Shown here piece by piece: positions 1-9,080 of a stretch of DNA of 64,000 bases. The notes under the pieces are model-generated. The model worked only from the letters and a program-made list of their open reading frames with translations, was not told where the DNA came from and made no database searches. A program made the translations under genes and the position numbers. The DNA is from Ignavibacteria bacterium UBA2373. GTDB lineage: Bacteria; Bacteroidota; Ignavibacteria; Kapaibacteriales; UBA961. Location of the stretch: contig DDTD01000028.1 in the NCBI GenBank assembly GCA_002344005.1, positions 12,097 through 76,096 of the forward strand, in the 5' to 3' direction. Numbering within the stretch: the first letter of the stretch is position 1; the number at the start of each line of letters is the position of its first letter.

Positions 1-149
1 AATTCCGAATACTCATCTTTAAATACTTTTTTGGGGGACAATGGCTTACCCGGATTTGCGGTGCGTTGTTGCGCCTTTATTGGCATAGCCGAAAATGCAA
101 CAATAAAGGAAACTGCAACACAGCCCCAAATTTGTCGAGTTCGTTTCAT
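1..149 (-). CDS. N-terminus of an unidentified secreted protein (3' end outside window)
   Basis: Only the first 49 codons are present, reading leftwards off the window edge. The ATG at 147-149 follows a good Shine-Dalgarno sequence (AAAGGGG about 8 bases upstream). The peptide starts MKRTRQIW, then has a hydrophobic stretch (VAVSFIVAFSA) ending near 'IKAQQ', which looks like a Sec signal peptide with cleavage after the Ala. The remaining residues (RTANPGKPLSPKKVFKDEYSE) are basic and Pro-rich and do not identify a family. Export is inferred; function is unknown. Confidence 0.6.
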   Translation of the reverse strand, partial: MKRTRQIWGCVAVSFIVAFSAMPIKAQQRTANPGKPLSPKKVFKDEYSE

Positions 150-345
150 ATGTATATCCCCTTTACTTCTCAATTAAACATACTATTTCACGAGGTTAAG
201 CAATTTACGGCATAAATATTTGCCTTACAAGTACTTTTTCGTGAACTTTTTTTCATTTACTTACAAATCATAAGCAAAGTCCTTGCAAATGAACGTCCTA
301 ATGCTGTGCTTAGATTTCAACTTTATACAAAAGTATCGAAGTGTA

Positions 346-1623
346 TTATGCACTCGTTCTTACACTTTCTCTCTGAGTCGATACTTCATATATCGGTTCA
401 GCACCATTTTCTATAACATCCTGGGTAATAATACACTTTCGTATATACTTTTTATCCGGCATATCATACATAACAGGGTTCATTGCTTCTTCCATAATGG
501 CACGTAAACCACGTGCTCCTGTTTTACGAGTTTTGGCTTTTTCAACAATAGCTGTAAGTGCACCGGGTTCAAAGTCGAGTTCCACACCTTCCATTAAAAA
601 TAGTTTTTGGTATTGCCGAACAAGTGCATTTTTTGGATTTTGGAGAATATCTAACATTGCTTGATCACTCAACGGCTCTAAGGGTGCTATTACAGGCAAT
701 CGCCCAACTATCTCCGGTATAAACCCAAATTTCTGAATATCTTCCGGTTCTGTATGCTGTAATATATCATATCCCTCTTCTATTGTGTCTTTGCCTTCGC
801 TCACAAAACCAATGGTTCTATTGTTGATACGCCGAGCAATAATTTTTTCCATGCCGTCAAATGCACCGCCACAAATAAAGAGAATATTGCGAGTATTAAC
901 CCAAATAAGACTTTGTTCAGGATGTTTACGCCCACCTTTTGGAGGTACTCCTGCCAATGTTCCTTCTAAAATTTTAAGCAATGCTTGTTGCACACCTTCG
1001 CCTGAAACATCGCGAGTGATACTGGCGGAATCACTTTTTCGCGCAATTTTATCAATTTCGTCAATATACACAATCCCGCGTTCAGCTCTATTGACATCAT
1101 AATCAGAATTTTGGAGAAGATGAACAAGTACAGTTTCGACATCATCGCCTACATAACCGGACTCTGTGATTGTGGTTGCATCAGCCATTGCAAAAGGGAC
1201 ATCAAGAATTTTGGCTAATGTACGTGCCAACAATGTTTTTCCTGTGCCGGTCGGTCCGACCATAAGTATATTGCTTTTTTCTATCTCCACATCTGCATGT
1301 GAAGCGATTAAACTATTTGATTGAATACGCTTATAATGATTATAGACAGCTACGGCAAGCGTTTTTTTTGCGGAGTCTTGACCAACAACATACTCATCAA
1401 GCATTGCCTTCATTTCCGAAGGTTTGGGCAATTTATTAATACTTTTTGCCCATTGCTTTTCTTTCTGTTTTGCATTCCTGTTGATTATTTCCAATGAACC
1501 TTGTACGCAGACATCGCAGATATAGACACCTTCCCCGGCAATCAGACTTTCTACTTCTTGTGCTTCACGACCGCAAAAAGAACATGCTAATTCATGATCA
1601 TTCTTTATTTTATCTTTTTTCAT
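346..1623 (-). CDS. clpX: ATP-dependent Clp protease ATP-binding subunit ClpX
   Basis: ClpX is a hexameric AAA+ unfoldase that delivers tagged proteins to the ClpP chamber in the cytoplasm. The 425-residue product has the family length. It opens with a four-Cys zinc-binding domain (CSFCGRE near residue 15, CDVC near 36), followed by Walker A GPTGTGKT, the pore-loop motif GYVG, Walker B 'VYIDEIDK', the RKH-type loop in GGRKHPEQ, and the C-terminal subdomain ending with 'RGLRAIMEE'. It lies downstream of clpP on the same strand, the usual pairing, but a rho-independent hairpin sits in the 153-base gap, so clpX may have its own promoter or depend on read-through. No strong Shine-Dalgarno site precedes the ATG at 1623. 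Confidence 0.97.
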   Translation of the reverse strand: MKKDKIKNDHELACSFCGREAQEVESLIAGEGVYICDVCVQGSLEIINRNAKQKEKQWAKSINKLPKPSEMKAMLDEYVVGQDSAKKTLAVAVYNHYKRIQSNSLIASHADVEIEKSNILMVGPTGTGKTLLARTLAKILDVPFAMADATTITESGYVGDDVETVLVHLLQNSDYDVNRAERGIVYIDEIDKIARKSDSASITRDVSGEGVQQALLKILEGTLAGVPPKGGRKHPEQSLIWVNTRNILFICGGAFDGMEKIIARRINNRTIGFVSEGKDTIEEGYDILQHTEPEDIQKFGFIPEIVGRLPVIAPLEPLSDQAMLDILQNPKNALVRQYQKLFLMEGVELDFEPGALTAIVEKAKTRKTGARGLRAIMEEAMNPVMYDMPDKKYIRKCIITQDVIENGAEPIYEVSTQRESVRTSA

Positions 1624-1710
1624 AGAGTATATGTGTATGATTTTTCTGTTTTTCCACAGAGGGTTTGAAATTCAGCAAAAACTAAACCAATTTTGTTGAA
1701 GTGATAATGA

Positions 1711-1744
1711 AAAAGACCTGCTGCCTTCAAAGGCAGAGGTCTTT
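1711..1744 (-). terminator. rho-independent terminator between clpP and clpX
   Basis: The arms AAAGACCTgCTGCC and GGCAGAGGTCTTT pair with one bulged base around a six-base loop. Read on the minus strand the hairpin is followed by TTTTTC. It lies 33 bases past the clpP stop, so it should end or attenuate the clpP transcript before clpX. Confidence 0.75.
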
Positions 1745-1776
1745 CTTGATAATATTCTTTTCCAAGAGATTGTATT

Positions 1777-2385
1777 TTATTTACTTACATCATTTCCAAG
1801 TGAGCGCTCCAAAACACGGTCTATCATACCATAGTCTAAAGCTTCTTGAGCAGACATATAATTATCTCTGTCTGCATCTTTGAGAATAGTCGCTACATCC
1901 TTGCCCGTATGTTTTGATATAATGGAATATAATGTGTCGCGAGTGCGCATTACTTCACGAGTATAAATTTCAATATCGGATGCTTGACCTTGGGTACCGC
2001 CTAATGGTTGATGCATCATAATACGTGAATGTGGTAAACTATAGCGTTTTCCGGCAGTACCAGCGCATAGGAGCACTTGTGCCATAGAAGCAGCCATACC
2101 AATACAAATTGTTGAAATATCGGGCTTTACAAATTGCATAGTATCATAAATTGCCAGACCGGCACTTACACTACCACCGGGGGAATTGATATACACATTT
2201 ATATCTTTTGAAGGGTCTTCACTGGCAAGAAATAACAATTGAGCTACAACCAAACTTGCCACATAATCATCAATCGGAGTTCCGATAAAGATAATACGTT
2301 CTTTGAGAAGTCTTGAGTAAATATCGTAGGCACGCTCGCCTCGACTTGTTTGCTCAACTACCATGGGGACTAAATTGTTCATCAT
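1777..2385 (-). CDS. clpP: ATP-dependent Clp protease proteolytic subunit ClpP
   Basis: ClpP is the serine peptidase that forms the double-heptamer chamber used by ClpX. The product is 202 residues, the normal size. The catalytic Ser is in GMAASMA (residue 100 counted from the first Met) and the catalytic His in MMHQP (residue 125); the acidic third residue is expected in 'LKDADRDNYMSAQEA'. The oxyanion-strand motif NSPGGS is also present. The start could be either of the two adjacent ATGs; no clear Shine-Dalgarno site separates them. It lies just downstream of trigger factor and upstream of clpX, the widespread tig-clpP-clpX order. Confidence 0.97.
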   Translation of the reverse strand: MMNNLVPMVVEQTSRGERAYDIYSRLLKERIIFIGTPIDDYVASLVVAQLLFLASEDPSKDINVYINSPGGSVSAGLAIYDTMQFVKPDISTICIGMAASMAQVLLCAGTAGKRYSLPHSRIMMHQPLGGTQGQASDIEIYTREVMRTRDTLYSIISKHTGKDVATILKDADRDNYMSAQEALDYGMIDRVLERSLGNDVSK

Positions 2386-2417
2386 AGAGTATCAACTAAA
2401 ATAATGGAGGTGATGTA

Positions 2418-2451
2418 ATGACAGAATTATTCGATGTAAGTATTCTGTCAT
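2418..2451. repeat. 10-bp perfect inverted repeat between tig and clpP
   Basis: ATGACAGAAT and ATTCTGTCAT are exact inverted arms around a 14-base loop. There is no T-run directly after either arm, so it is a weak terminator candidate. It could equally be an attenuating hairpin or a protein-binding palindrome ahead of clpP. Confidence 0.4.
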
Positions 2452-2505
2452 CTTGACTGTATGATTATTGGACGAATAGTCCTTACCTTTTATTTATCAA
2501 AGGAA

Positions 2506-3894
2506 CTATGCTTGGTTTTCTTCATCATTAACAATCTCGGCACCAATATCACTATCTTCGTCAGATTCCATAGCATCACCCATCATTGCCAAAGCATCGT
2601 CAAATTGACGCGGCATAAATGATTCATCATAGAACTCCTCAGCAGGTACCTCATTAAGGATTGCTTTTTCAATGATTAAATCAAATACTTTTTTATGAAG
2701 TACACCCATCATATACTTATCATCTTGGCGCAAACGCTGAATAACTGACTCGACATCACTATCCGGGGAAATAGAACGAATTGCAGTGCGTGTATCATCA
2801 AAATCTGCATCTGTTACCTCTAATGCCTCATCTTGCATAATTTTGGTGCTAATCAATTCCCATTTTGCTGTTCGCATTGCTTGTGCCATAAAAAACGACT
2901 TAATTTCTCCCGTAAACTTAAGTTTTTTAGGAAGTTTTTGTTGTTTTTTAAATTCATCCCAATTTGTTTTTGCAATATGCTCTACCAAAGCATCAGGAGG
3001 TATAACATCAATTTTATCTGTCATAATACTGACGATTTGCGTTTCAAGTTCTTCACGCACTTTAGTTTCTGACCCACGTACAAGGAAAGAACGCACATCA
3101 GCGGCAAGATCAGCAACATTGACAAAACGTCCACCAGAGATTTGAGTAGCATATTCATCTGTAAGGTCAGGAAGTACAACTTTTTGAACTCGTGTAATTT
3201 TTCCAGAATAACGAGGAGGTAAATCATCAGGGTTTTCTGCTTCACCAACCCATGTGAAAACATCATGGAGCTTTTTGCCAATCAGTGTATCGCGCAACTC
3301 TGAATCCATATTATCGGAATCAAGGAAATAATGCGCTGTTTCGGGTTTAGAATCCGCTAATGGTTCGTCGGTTTCAGGATTCAGTTCTTGCCATTCAACA
3401 TCAACATGCGACAAAGAGTTTTCAATTGTTTCTGCCGACTCAATTGTGCTATTCTCAAGACGAAGTTTATCCATTTGAGCATCAACATCGTCATCACTCA
3501 CTGTGAGCATAGGTTTACGTAATGAAAGTCCAGTATATCCTTCAACATTCACTACTGGAATAACTTGATATTCGACAGATATAGACACACCACCGAAATC
3601 ATCATGTTTGATGTCAACTAATTTAGGGCTGCCCATCAACTCAATATTGTTTGCTTCAACAAATTTTCGGAATTCTTCATTGGCAATTTCACCCGCATAT
3701 TCAATCTCAATTGACTTGCCGAAACGTGCTTTAATCATTGGCATTGGCACTTTACCGCGACGAAATCCAGGTAATTGGAAATCACGTTGTGCATTTTTGT
3801 ATGCTTGTTCGTAATGAGGCTTAAGGTCGGTGGCGGTTAAGGTAAAACTCACTATGCGTGTGGAGTCATTTTTGACTTCTACATTCGTTTCCAA
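2506..3894 (-). CDS. tig: trigger factor, ribosome-associated chaperone
   Basis: Trigger factor binds the ribosome exit tunnel and shields nascent chains. The ribosome-binding signature GFRRGKVP is near residue 45, inside a typical N-terminal domain. The C-terminal chaperone arms follow a central segment (about 150-245) in the place of the FKBP-type prolyl isomerase domain. That segment lacks the usual 'GFEDGI..' region and reads DSELRDTLIGKKLHDVF, so isomerase activity is doubtful. The 462-residue product is slightly longer than the Escherichia coli protein (432) and ends in a strongly acidic tail. The start codon is TTG at 3892-3894: no in-frame ATG exists nearby, and AGGA lies seven bases upstream. 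Confidence 0.93.
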   Translation of the reverse strand: METNVEVKNDSTRIVSFTLTATDLKPHYEQAYKNAQRDFQLPGFRRGKVPMPMIKARFGKSIEIEYAGEIANEEFRKFVEANNIELMGSPKLVDIKHDDFGGVSISVEYQVIPVVNVEGYTGLSLRKPMLTVSDDDVDAQMDKLRLENSTIESAETIENSLSHVDVEWQELNPETDEPLADSKPETAHYFLDSDNMDSELRDTLIGKKLHDVFTWVGEAENPDDLPPRYSGKITRVQKVVLPDLTDEYATQISGGRFVNVADLAADVRSFLVRGSETKVREELETQIVSIMTDKIDVIPPDALVEHIAKTNWDEFKKQQKLPKKLKFTGEIKSFFMAQAMRTAKWELISTKIMQDEALEVTDADFDDTRTAIRSISPDSDVESVIQRLRQDDKYMMGVLHKKVFDLIIEKAILNEVPAEEFYDESFMPRQFDDALAMMGDAMESDEDSDIGAEIVNDEENQA

Positions 3895-3934
3895 AATGAA
3901 TTCCTGAATAAATGAATCAAAGAAAAGATAAGTG

Positions 3935-4016
3935 TGCGGAGGGAGAGACTCGAACTCTCACGGGTCGCCCCACCAGATCCTAAGTCTGGCGCGTCTGCCA
4001 ATTTCGCCACATCCGC
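3935..4016 (-). tRNA. tRNA-Leu (anticodon TAG)
   Basis: An 82-base cloverleaf with a long variable arm, as in class II tRNAs. The acceptor arms are GCGGATG and CCTCCGC (one T-C mismatch at the sixth pair), the T arm is GAGAG-TTCGAGT-CTCTC, and the anticodon loop is CTTAGGA, giving TAG. CCA is not encoded. It lies between kup and tig on the same strand. Confidence 0.93.
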
Positions 4017-4142
4017 ATCAATAAAGATTGCAAAAATACTAAATTTACTTAAACTACAAGACAATTCAATGATTACTTGACTTAAAAATGAATGAATGTC
4101 TGTAGTATGTCTGATTTAATCTAATATCATTTTCACATAACT

Positions 4143-6077
4143 CTATACTTCCCGTACCAAAGGTAATTTGGGTGGAGGACTAATCAATAAAGGTACATTT
4201 TCGAGCGTAACATTACTTGTATCTAATCCGAAGAACTCTTGAGCAGGAGACGCTAATTTTTGTAATTGCAAATACATATCCATAATCAGTTTTTCACCGG
4301 CAGGCAATTCATTGTCATTGGAAAGGAATGATTTGAAAATAACAAACCGAAAATCGCCTGCATTTTTTGCATAATGATAGCGACTGCTGATATCCACTTC
4401 TCCTCGTCGTACCATATCTTCCACAACTAAGCGGAAGAATAAGTTCAATCGTGGCTCAACACGAAATCCAAGGTTAAATCGAACATAAATAACATCTTTA
4501 TGCGCCAAAGTTGTTACTTTATAACTCATCTGATATGGCTCATCCGTCACATTCACATTCACAAACCAATACATATCGGCGCGTTTGGGTGAACGGCGAA
4601 TGATGCTATCAATGGCTAATTGTTCCACATAATTTTCCACAGACGATGCTGTTAAATACACCAAATGTGTGGCATATTTGGGAACCGACTCATCTTCGCT
4701 CAATGCAACCAAAGTCGGCAAATGTTGATTTAAAGGTACGAATGTTGTTAAACGACGTTTAATTTGCCGCGCTCTATACAATATGTACATCATGATTGCG
4801 AGAAAACAACCTATAAGCACGCTGACCCAACCACCATGCATAAACTTAGCCGCATTAGCTATCAAGAAAGACCCTTCAATAGATAAAAAGAGCAGCAATG
4901 CAAGTGCTATCACTACCTTGTTGGTTTTCTTTTGCAGTAGATACACTGTGACTAAAATTGTTGTCATAATCATCGTAATCGTTACGGCAAGCCCATACGC
5001 AGCTTCCATATTCGTTGAACGCTGAAAATACAACACAACAGCAATACAGCCAACCATCAATGACCAATTAACCCGGGGTACATAAATTTGCCCACGCACA
5101 TCACTCGGAAAAGCAACCTTTGTACGCAACCATAAGTTTAACTGCATCGCTTCATTTATCAAAGTATAAGAACCACTGATAAGTGCCTGGCTGGCTATCA
5201 CCGTCGCTACAGTGGCAAGTACAATGGAAAATATCAAAAGAGGTTCAGGAATAATCGCATAAAACGGTCTGATAGTGCCAAGATGCTTCCCTTCAAGTGA
5301 CAAAAGCCAAGCACATTGACCAGCATACGATAAAAGCAAACAGATTTTCACATATATCCAACTCACCCGAATATTTTCTCTGCCACAATGACCCAAATCC
5401 GAATATAATGCTTCAGCACCGGTCGTACATAAAAACACTCCGCCCAAAATCCAAAATCCATGCGGAAAATGTGTAATCATGTGAATTGCATAATAAGGAT
5501 TTACCGCCTTTAGAACATCAGGACGTTGTACAAGTGCCATCAGACCAATTATCCCCATAAAACCGAACCACAATAGCATCACAGGTCCGAACGATTTACC
5601 GACAAATGAAGTACCGAATTGCTGCAATGTGAATAGTAATACAATTATCACAATAACAATGGGCACGGTGTCTAATTGCGGGTAATAGATTTGCAAACCT
5701 TCAATGGCTGATGATACAGAAATTGGAGGTGTAATTATACCATCAGCAAGCAAAAATGCACCACCAATCATTGCCGGAAAGACCAGGCGTTTATCGAAAC
5801 GACGTACCAATGCATAAAGTGAAAAGATACCTCCTTCACCTTTATTATCTGCTCGCAGTGTAATCAGAACATATTTCAGGGTGGTTTGAAATGTCAATGT
5901 CCAAAATACTGCCGACAATGCGCCGAGAATAAGATCATGCTCTATCACTCGCTCACCAATAATGGCACTCAATGCATATAATGGAGATGTGCCAATATCG
6001 CCAAATACAATTCCCATACTCACCAACACACCGGCAAGCGTTGCCCGATTAAGTGCGGGATGTCCGTTTTTTCCCAT
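4143..6077 (-). CDS. kup: KUP-family potassium uptake transporter
   Basis: KUP/HAK/KT transporters are inner-membrane K+/H+ symporters. The family's N-terminal signature is present in 'GIVFGDIGTSPLYAL' (about residues 22-36), followed by roughly twelve hydrophobic helices to residue 430 and a hydrophilic C-terminal domain of about 200 residues. The 644-residue length is typical. Conserved loop motifs such as 'DNKGEGGIFSLYAL' and 'TGAEALYSDLGHCG' are intact. The gene appears to be its own unit, divergent from the small gene at 6285 across about 200 bases. Regulation is not evident. Confidence 0.95.
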   Translation of the reverse strand: MGKNGHPALNRATLAGVLVSMGIVFGDIGTSPLYALSAIIGERVIEHDLILGALSAVFWTLTFQTTLKYVLITLRADNKGEGGIFSLYALVRRFDKRLVFPAMIGGAFLLADGIITPPISVSSAIEGLQIYYPQLDTVPIVIVIIVLLFTLQQFGTSFVGKSFGPVMLLWFGFMGIIGLMALVQRPDVLKAVNPYYAIHMITHFPHGFWILGGVFLCTTGAEALYSDLGHCGRENIRVSWIYVKICLLLSYAGQCAWLLSLEGKHLGTIRPFYAIIPEPLLIFSIVLATVATVIASQALISGSYTLINEAMQLNLWLRTKVAFPSDVRGQIYVPRVNWSLMVGCIAVVLYFQRSTNMEAAYGLAVTITMIMTTILVTVYLLQKKTNKVVIALALLLFLSIEGSFLIANAAKFMHGGWVSVLIGCFLAIMMYILYRARQIKRRLTTFVPLNQHLPTLVALSEDESVPKYATHLVYLTASSVENYVEQLAIDSIIRRSPKRADMYWFVNVNVTDEPYQMSYKVTTLAHKDVIYVRFNLGFRVEPRLNLFFRLVVEDMVRRGEVDISSRYHYAKNAGDFRFVIFKSFLSNDNELPAGEKLIMDMYLQLQKLASPAQEFFGLDTSNVTLENVPLLISPPPKLPLVREV

Positions 6078-6284
6078 CGGAAATCATACAAAATGAAACA
6101 TAAATCATCGCAAAAGTACGAGCAGATAAAGAAAAACACTTCTTTTTTTTATTCGGCTAACTTAGTCTTGCGCTTTTCGATTGTATGAGAATCATGACTT
6201 TTTTATACTTTTTTGATAACAGGATGTTGTTATGTGCTACAGTTTTTGCAATTTTACTTTATCATTTGCACAAGGCATGATAGT

Positions 6285-6578
6285 ATGAGCAGAAATATTT
6301 CCATTGAAGACATAGAACATGCACGTAAAGGTCTTCAACCGCGTACTTTCTACAATGAATTAGCCGAGATGGGGGTATTGCATGATTTCTTACTCCGCTA
6401 TATGGGCACAGAGCTGGTGCAAGATCTTAAATTCCGTCGTGAAATGCTCGATATCCTTATTCAGTACCCTGAACATTTAAATACGATGTCTATCACATAT
6501 TTTCTTGAAGACGTATGTGGCAGTCTCAGTTTTTTTAATGAATACATAAAGCCATGTCTGAACAATCACTCCCGCTAG
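6285..6578 (+). CDS. small conserved-looking protein of unknown function (97 aa)
   Basis: The start is placed at ATG 6285 (MSRNISIEDIEHARKGL), because the longer frame from 6213 adds a hydrophobic, unlikely N-terminus and AAGG lies upstream of 6285. The product is soluble, mixed-charge and mostly helical by appearance (RTFYNELAEMGVLHDFLLRY, then 'FRREMLDILIQYPEHLN'). No known motif was recognised. Its last 25 bases overlap the next gene in another frame, which suggests translational coupling and a shared role with the coiled-coil protein. Confidence 0.7.
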   Translation: MSRNISIEDIEHARKGLQPRTFYNELAEMGVLHDFLLRYMGTELVQDLKFRREMLDILIQYPEHLNTMSITYFLEDVCGSLSFFNEYIKPCLNNHSR

Positions 6579-7417
6579 ATATCCTCACATTGATGGATAC
6601 AATTCGCAAACAAGCTCAACAATACACAGCTGCGTTTGCCAATATTGAACAGGAAATTGCCGCTTTGGCAAAACAACGAGACGATATGCGCCGTGAAATC
6701 GAAGAATTTCGCTCCAAAGCTGACTTTATTCTCAATCAAATACAACAAACAACAAACGAAACTTTACTTACCGTTGACAGCCGAGCAAAGACTGTTGAGC
6801 TTATCTATAATGAACTTGACTCAATCAATACGCTCTACAACACTTTAGATAAACTACGCATTTCACTCGAAGCACGCGATGCCGAACTTGCCGGAATGTT
6901 ACAATCCACAAAAGCTTTGGTCGCCAAACAAATTGACCAAGGATTAGAAAAATCAGCTCTCAAGTTAGACACCATGATGGAAAAAGCACAAGCACGCATC
7001 GCAACATTCGATCAAAAATTAGCTGCATTGCAAGACCAGCAGAGACGTATGTTCACCATACTTGGCGATGATGTACAAGCATTAAAAGATGCTCAAAGCA
7101 GACAAGAACTGCCTCTGAGAAATGATATTTCACGAATGAGAACAGAATTGGAACTCTTTAAAGAAGAAGTACTGACTCATTCCTCATACAGTGCTCAAAC
7201 TTCACAAGAAATCGGACAAATAAAACAACAGACTCAACCTATTACAGAAGAAAAAGTACGCAAAGAGATAGACGTACATCGCCGCAAAACAGAACAAGTA
7301 GCAACTCATATCCAAACGGTGGAAAGTAAGTTGAACATTGCATTGGGCGTAGCAATCTTTGGTATTGCATTAACTATTCTTTCGGTTTTCAGTGTGCTTT
7401 TCGAATGGTTCAAATAA
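6554..7417 (+). CDS. membrane-anchored coiled-coil protein of unknown function
   Basis: The 287-residue protein is almost entirely charged heptad-like helix from residue 15 to about 255 (for example 'LAKQRDDMRREIEEFRSK' and 'RRKTEQVATHIQTVESK'). It ends in one strong transmembrane segment (LNIALGVAIFGIALTILSVF) and a short tail. There is no N-terminal signal peptide, so a C-tail-anchored orientation with the coiled coil in the cytoplasm is likely (inference). It overlaps the preceding 97-residue gene by 25 bases. It resembles generic cell-shape or scaffold proteins only in architecture; no family was recognised. Confidence 0.8.
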   Translation: MSEQSLPLDILTLMDTIRKQAQQYTAAFANIEQEIAALAKQRDDMRREIEEFRSKADFILNQIQQTTNETLLTVDSRAKTVELIYNELDSINTLYNTLDKLRISLEARDAELAGMLQSTKALVAKQIDQGLEKSALKLDTMMEKAQARIATFDQKLAALQDQQRRMFTILGDDVQALKDAQSRQELPLRNDISRMRTELELFKEEVLTHSSYSAQTSQEIGQIKQQTQPITEEKVRKEIDVHRRKTEQVATHIQTVESKLNIALGVAIFGIALTILSVFSVLFEWFK

Positions 7418-7726
7418 ATAACCTCACCCCTCATCTACGTTTTTCATCAATAAACCGTGATGACGAAGCTATCTGAACGCCTCAAGCATAATTATACTAA
7501 CTGTTCGATACCCTAATTTCTCCTCCTTACTACTATTGTACAAGGAAATGCGAAGAAAATCGTTACACTTATTCAACACCTTTATTGCAAAATGAACAAA
7601 TTTTACAACTCAAAGGAAAAACAAATCCGTAGTTTTGCATTCCGTAGCATTGAAGAAAACGATGACCAAAACCGAATCAATACTTAACACAACTTTTTCA
7701 CACTACACTATTAGGATAATCACAGT
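7418..7726. other. intergenic region upstream of citrate synthase
   Basis: A 309-base stretch with no credible reading frame. It should hold the promoter of the citrate synthase gene, whose ATG is preceded by AGGA at nine bases, but no convincing promoter boxes or hairpins were identified. Confidence 0.5.
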
Positions 7727-9001
7727 ATGGAACTGTTCAAAAAACGTTTAGCAGAAACAATCCCGGGAATACGTGCACAACGTACGGCATTAGCAAAAGA
7801 GCATGGAGAAAAGCAACTTGCAACAGCAACCATTGGCGCATTACTTGGCGGTATGCGCGGCTTGCCTGCCCTCTTATGCGAAACTTCATCTGTGTCGGCA
7901 GACGAAGGTGTACGTATCCGTAATACTCCCATTTTAGAACTTACAAATATCGAAGCAGAGGACTGCTTCTTCCTCTTATGCACCGGATCACTTCCTTCAA
8001 AAGAAGAAGCAGAAGAACTCCGCGCTGCACTCGAAGCTAAATCAACCGTACCTGACTATATCTGGAATGTCTTACGTGCTATGCCCGCAGACTCACACCC
8101 CATGGCTATGCTCAGCGCTGCGCTTAACACTCTCGAACGCGAATCCGCGTTCCGCAAAGCATACGACGAAGGCGCAGGCAAAGACAAACTATGGGAAGCA
8201 ACTCTCGATGATTGCATCACACTACTCGGTTCCATCTCTGCAATTGCCGCAGGCATCTATCGCATTCGTTTCAACAAAGGAGAACTCATCGCTCCCAAAA
8301 CAGGTGCAACATGGAGCGAAAACTTCGCCCATATGCTCGGCGTAAGCAATGACCCCAACTGGATTGACCTCATACGACTCTACTTAGTGCTCCACAGCGA
8401 CCACGAAGGAGGCAATGTCAGCGCAATGACCGCACACACCGTCAGCTCCGCACTCAGCGACGTATTCTACTCAATGGCTGCAGGACTCAACGGTTTAGCA
8501 GGACCACTCCACGGATTAGCAAACCAAGAATGTCTCGGATTCATTATTGACATACGCAATCACTTCAACGGCGTACCAACCGACGAACAAATGCGCGAAT
8601 TCACATGGAACAGACTCAACAATGGACAAGTCATTCCCGGATACGGACACGCTGTACTCAGAGTCACTGACCCACGCTTCACTGCATTCTATCAATTCGC
8701 CGAACAACACAATCTCAGCGATGAAAACATTGACATCATGAAAAAACTCTTCAACATAGTCCCCGAAGTTCTCAAAGAACAAGGCAAAGCAAGCAACCCA
8801 TGGCCCAATGTTGATGCAGCAAGCGGATCATTACTCTACCATTACGGCATGACAGAATTTGAATTCTACACCGTCATGTTCGGCGTCTCACGTGCAATGG
8901 GTATCGGTTCACAAATACTCTTCCATCGCATGGCAGGATCACCAATCGTCAGACCAAAATCAATGACCTTCGCGCAGCTCCAAGCAGCAGCAGCAAAATA
9001 A
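7727..9001 (+). CDS. gltA: citrate synthase, eukaryote-like (si) type
   Basis: Citrate synthase condenses acetyl-CoA with oxaloacetate to start the TCA cycle. The catalytic residues of the family are visible: the first His in 'AGPLHGLANQE', the second His in 'PGYGHAVLRVTDPR', and the Asp in 'PNVDAASGSLLYHYG'. The substrate-binding 'LHSDHEGGNVSAMTAH' is also intact. These motifs and the 424-residue length match the mitochondrial-like branch rather than the NADH-inhibited hexameric enterobacterial type (family inference). The coding strand favours A- and C-ending codons, and the gene is strongly biased compared with its neighbours. It converges on the thiolase gene across a shared terminator. 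Confidence 0.96.
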   Translation: MELFKKRLAETIPGIRAQRTALAKEHGEKQLATATIGALLGGMRGLPALLCETSSVSADEGVRIRNTPILELTNIEAEDCFFLLCTGSLPSKEEAEELRAALEAKSTVPDYIWNVLRAMPADSHPMAMLSAALNTLERESAFRKAYDEGAGKDKLWEATLDDCITLLGSISAIAAGIYRIRFNKGELIAPKTGATWSENFAHMLGVSNDPNWIDLIRLYLVLHSDHEGGNVSAMTAHTVSSALSDVFYSMAAGLNGLAGPLHGLANQECLGFIIDIRNHFNGVPTDEQMREFTWNRLNNGQVIPGYGHAVLRVTDPRFTAFYQFAEQHNLSDENIDIMKKLFNIVPEVLKEQGKASNPWPNVDAASGSLLYHYGMTEFEFYTVMFGVSRAMGIGSQILFHRMAGSPIVRPKSMTFAQLQAAAAK

Positions 9002-9022
9002 AACAAACCTCATACAACAACA

Positions 9023-9058
9023 AAAAACGCTGTTTGATACTTTTCAAACAGCGTTTTT
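9023..9058. terminator. bidirectional terminator between citrate synthase and thiolase
   Basis: A perfect 15-bp stem, AAAAACGCTGTTTGA with TCAAACAGCGTTTTT, around a six-base loop. A- and T-runs flank both sides, so it can stop transcription from either of the convergent genes. Confidence 0.9.
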
Positions 9059-9080
9059 CATTTAGAACTCAATCAAAAAA

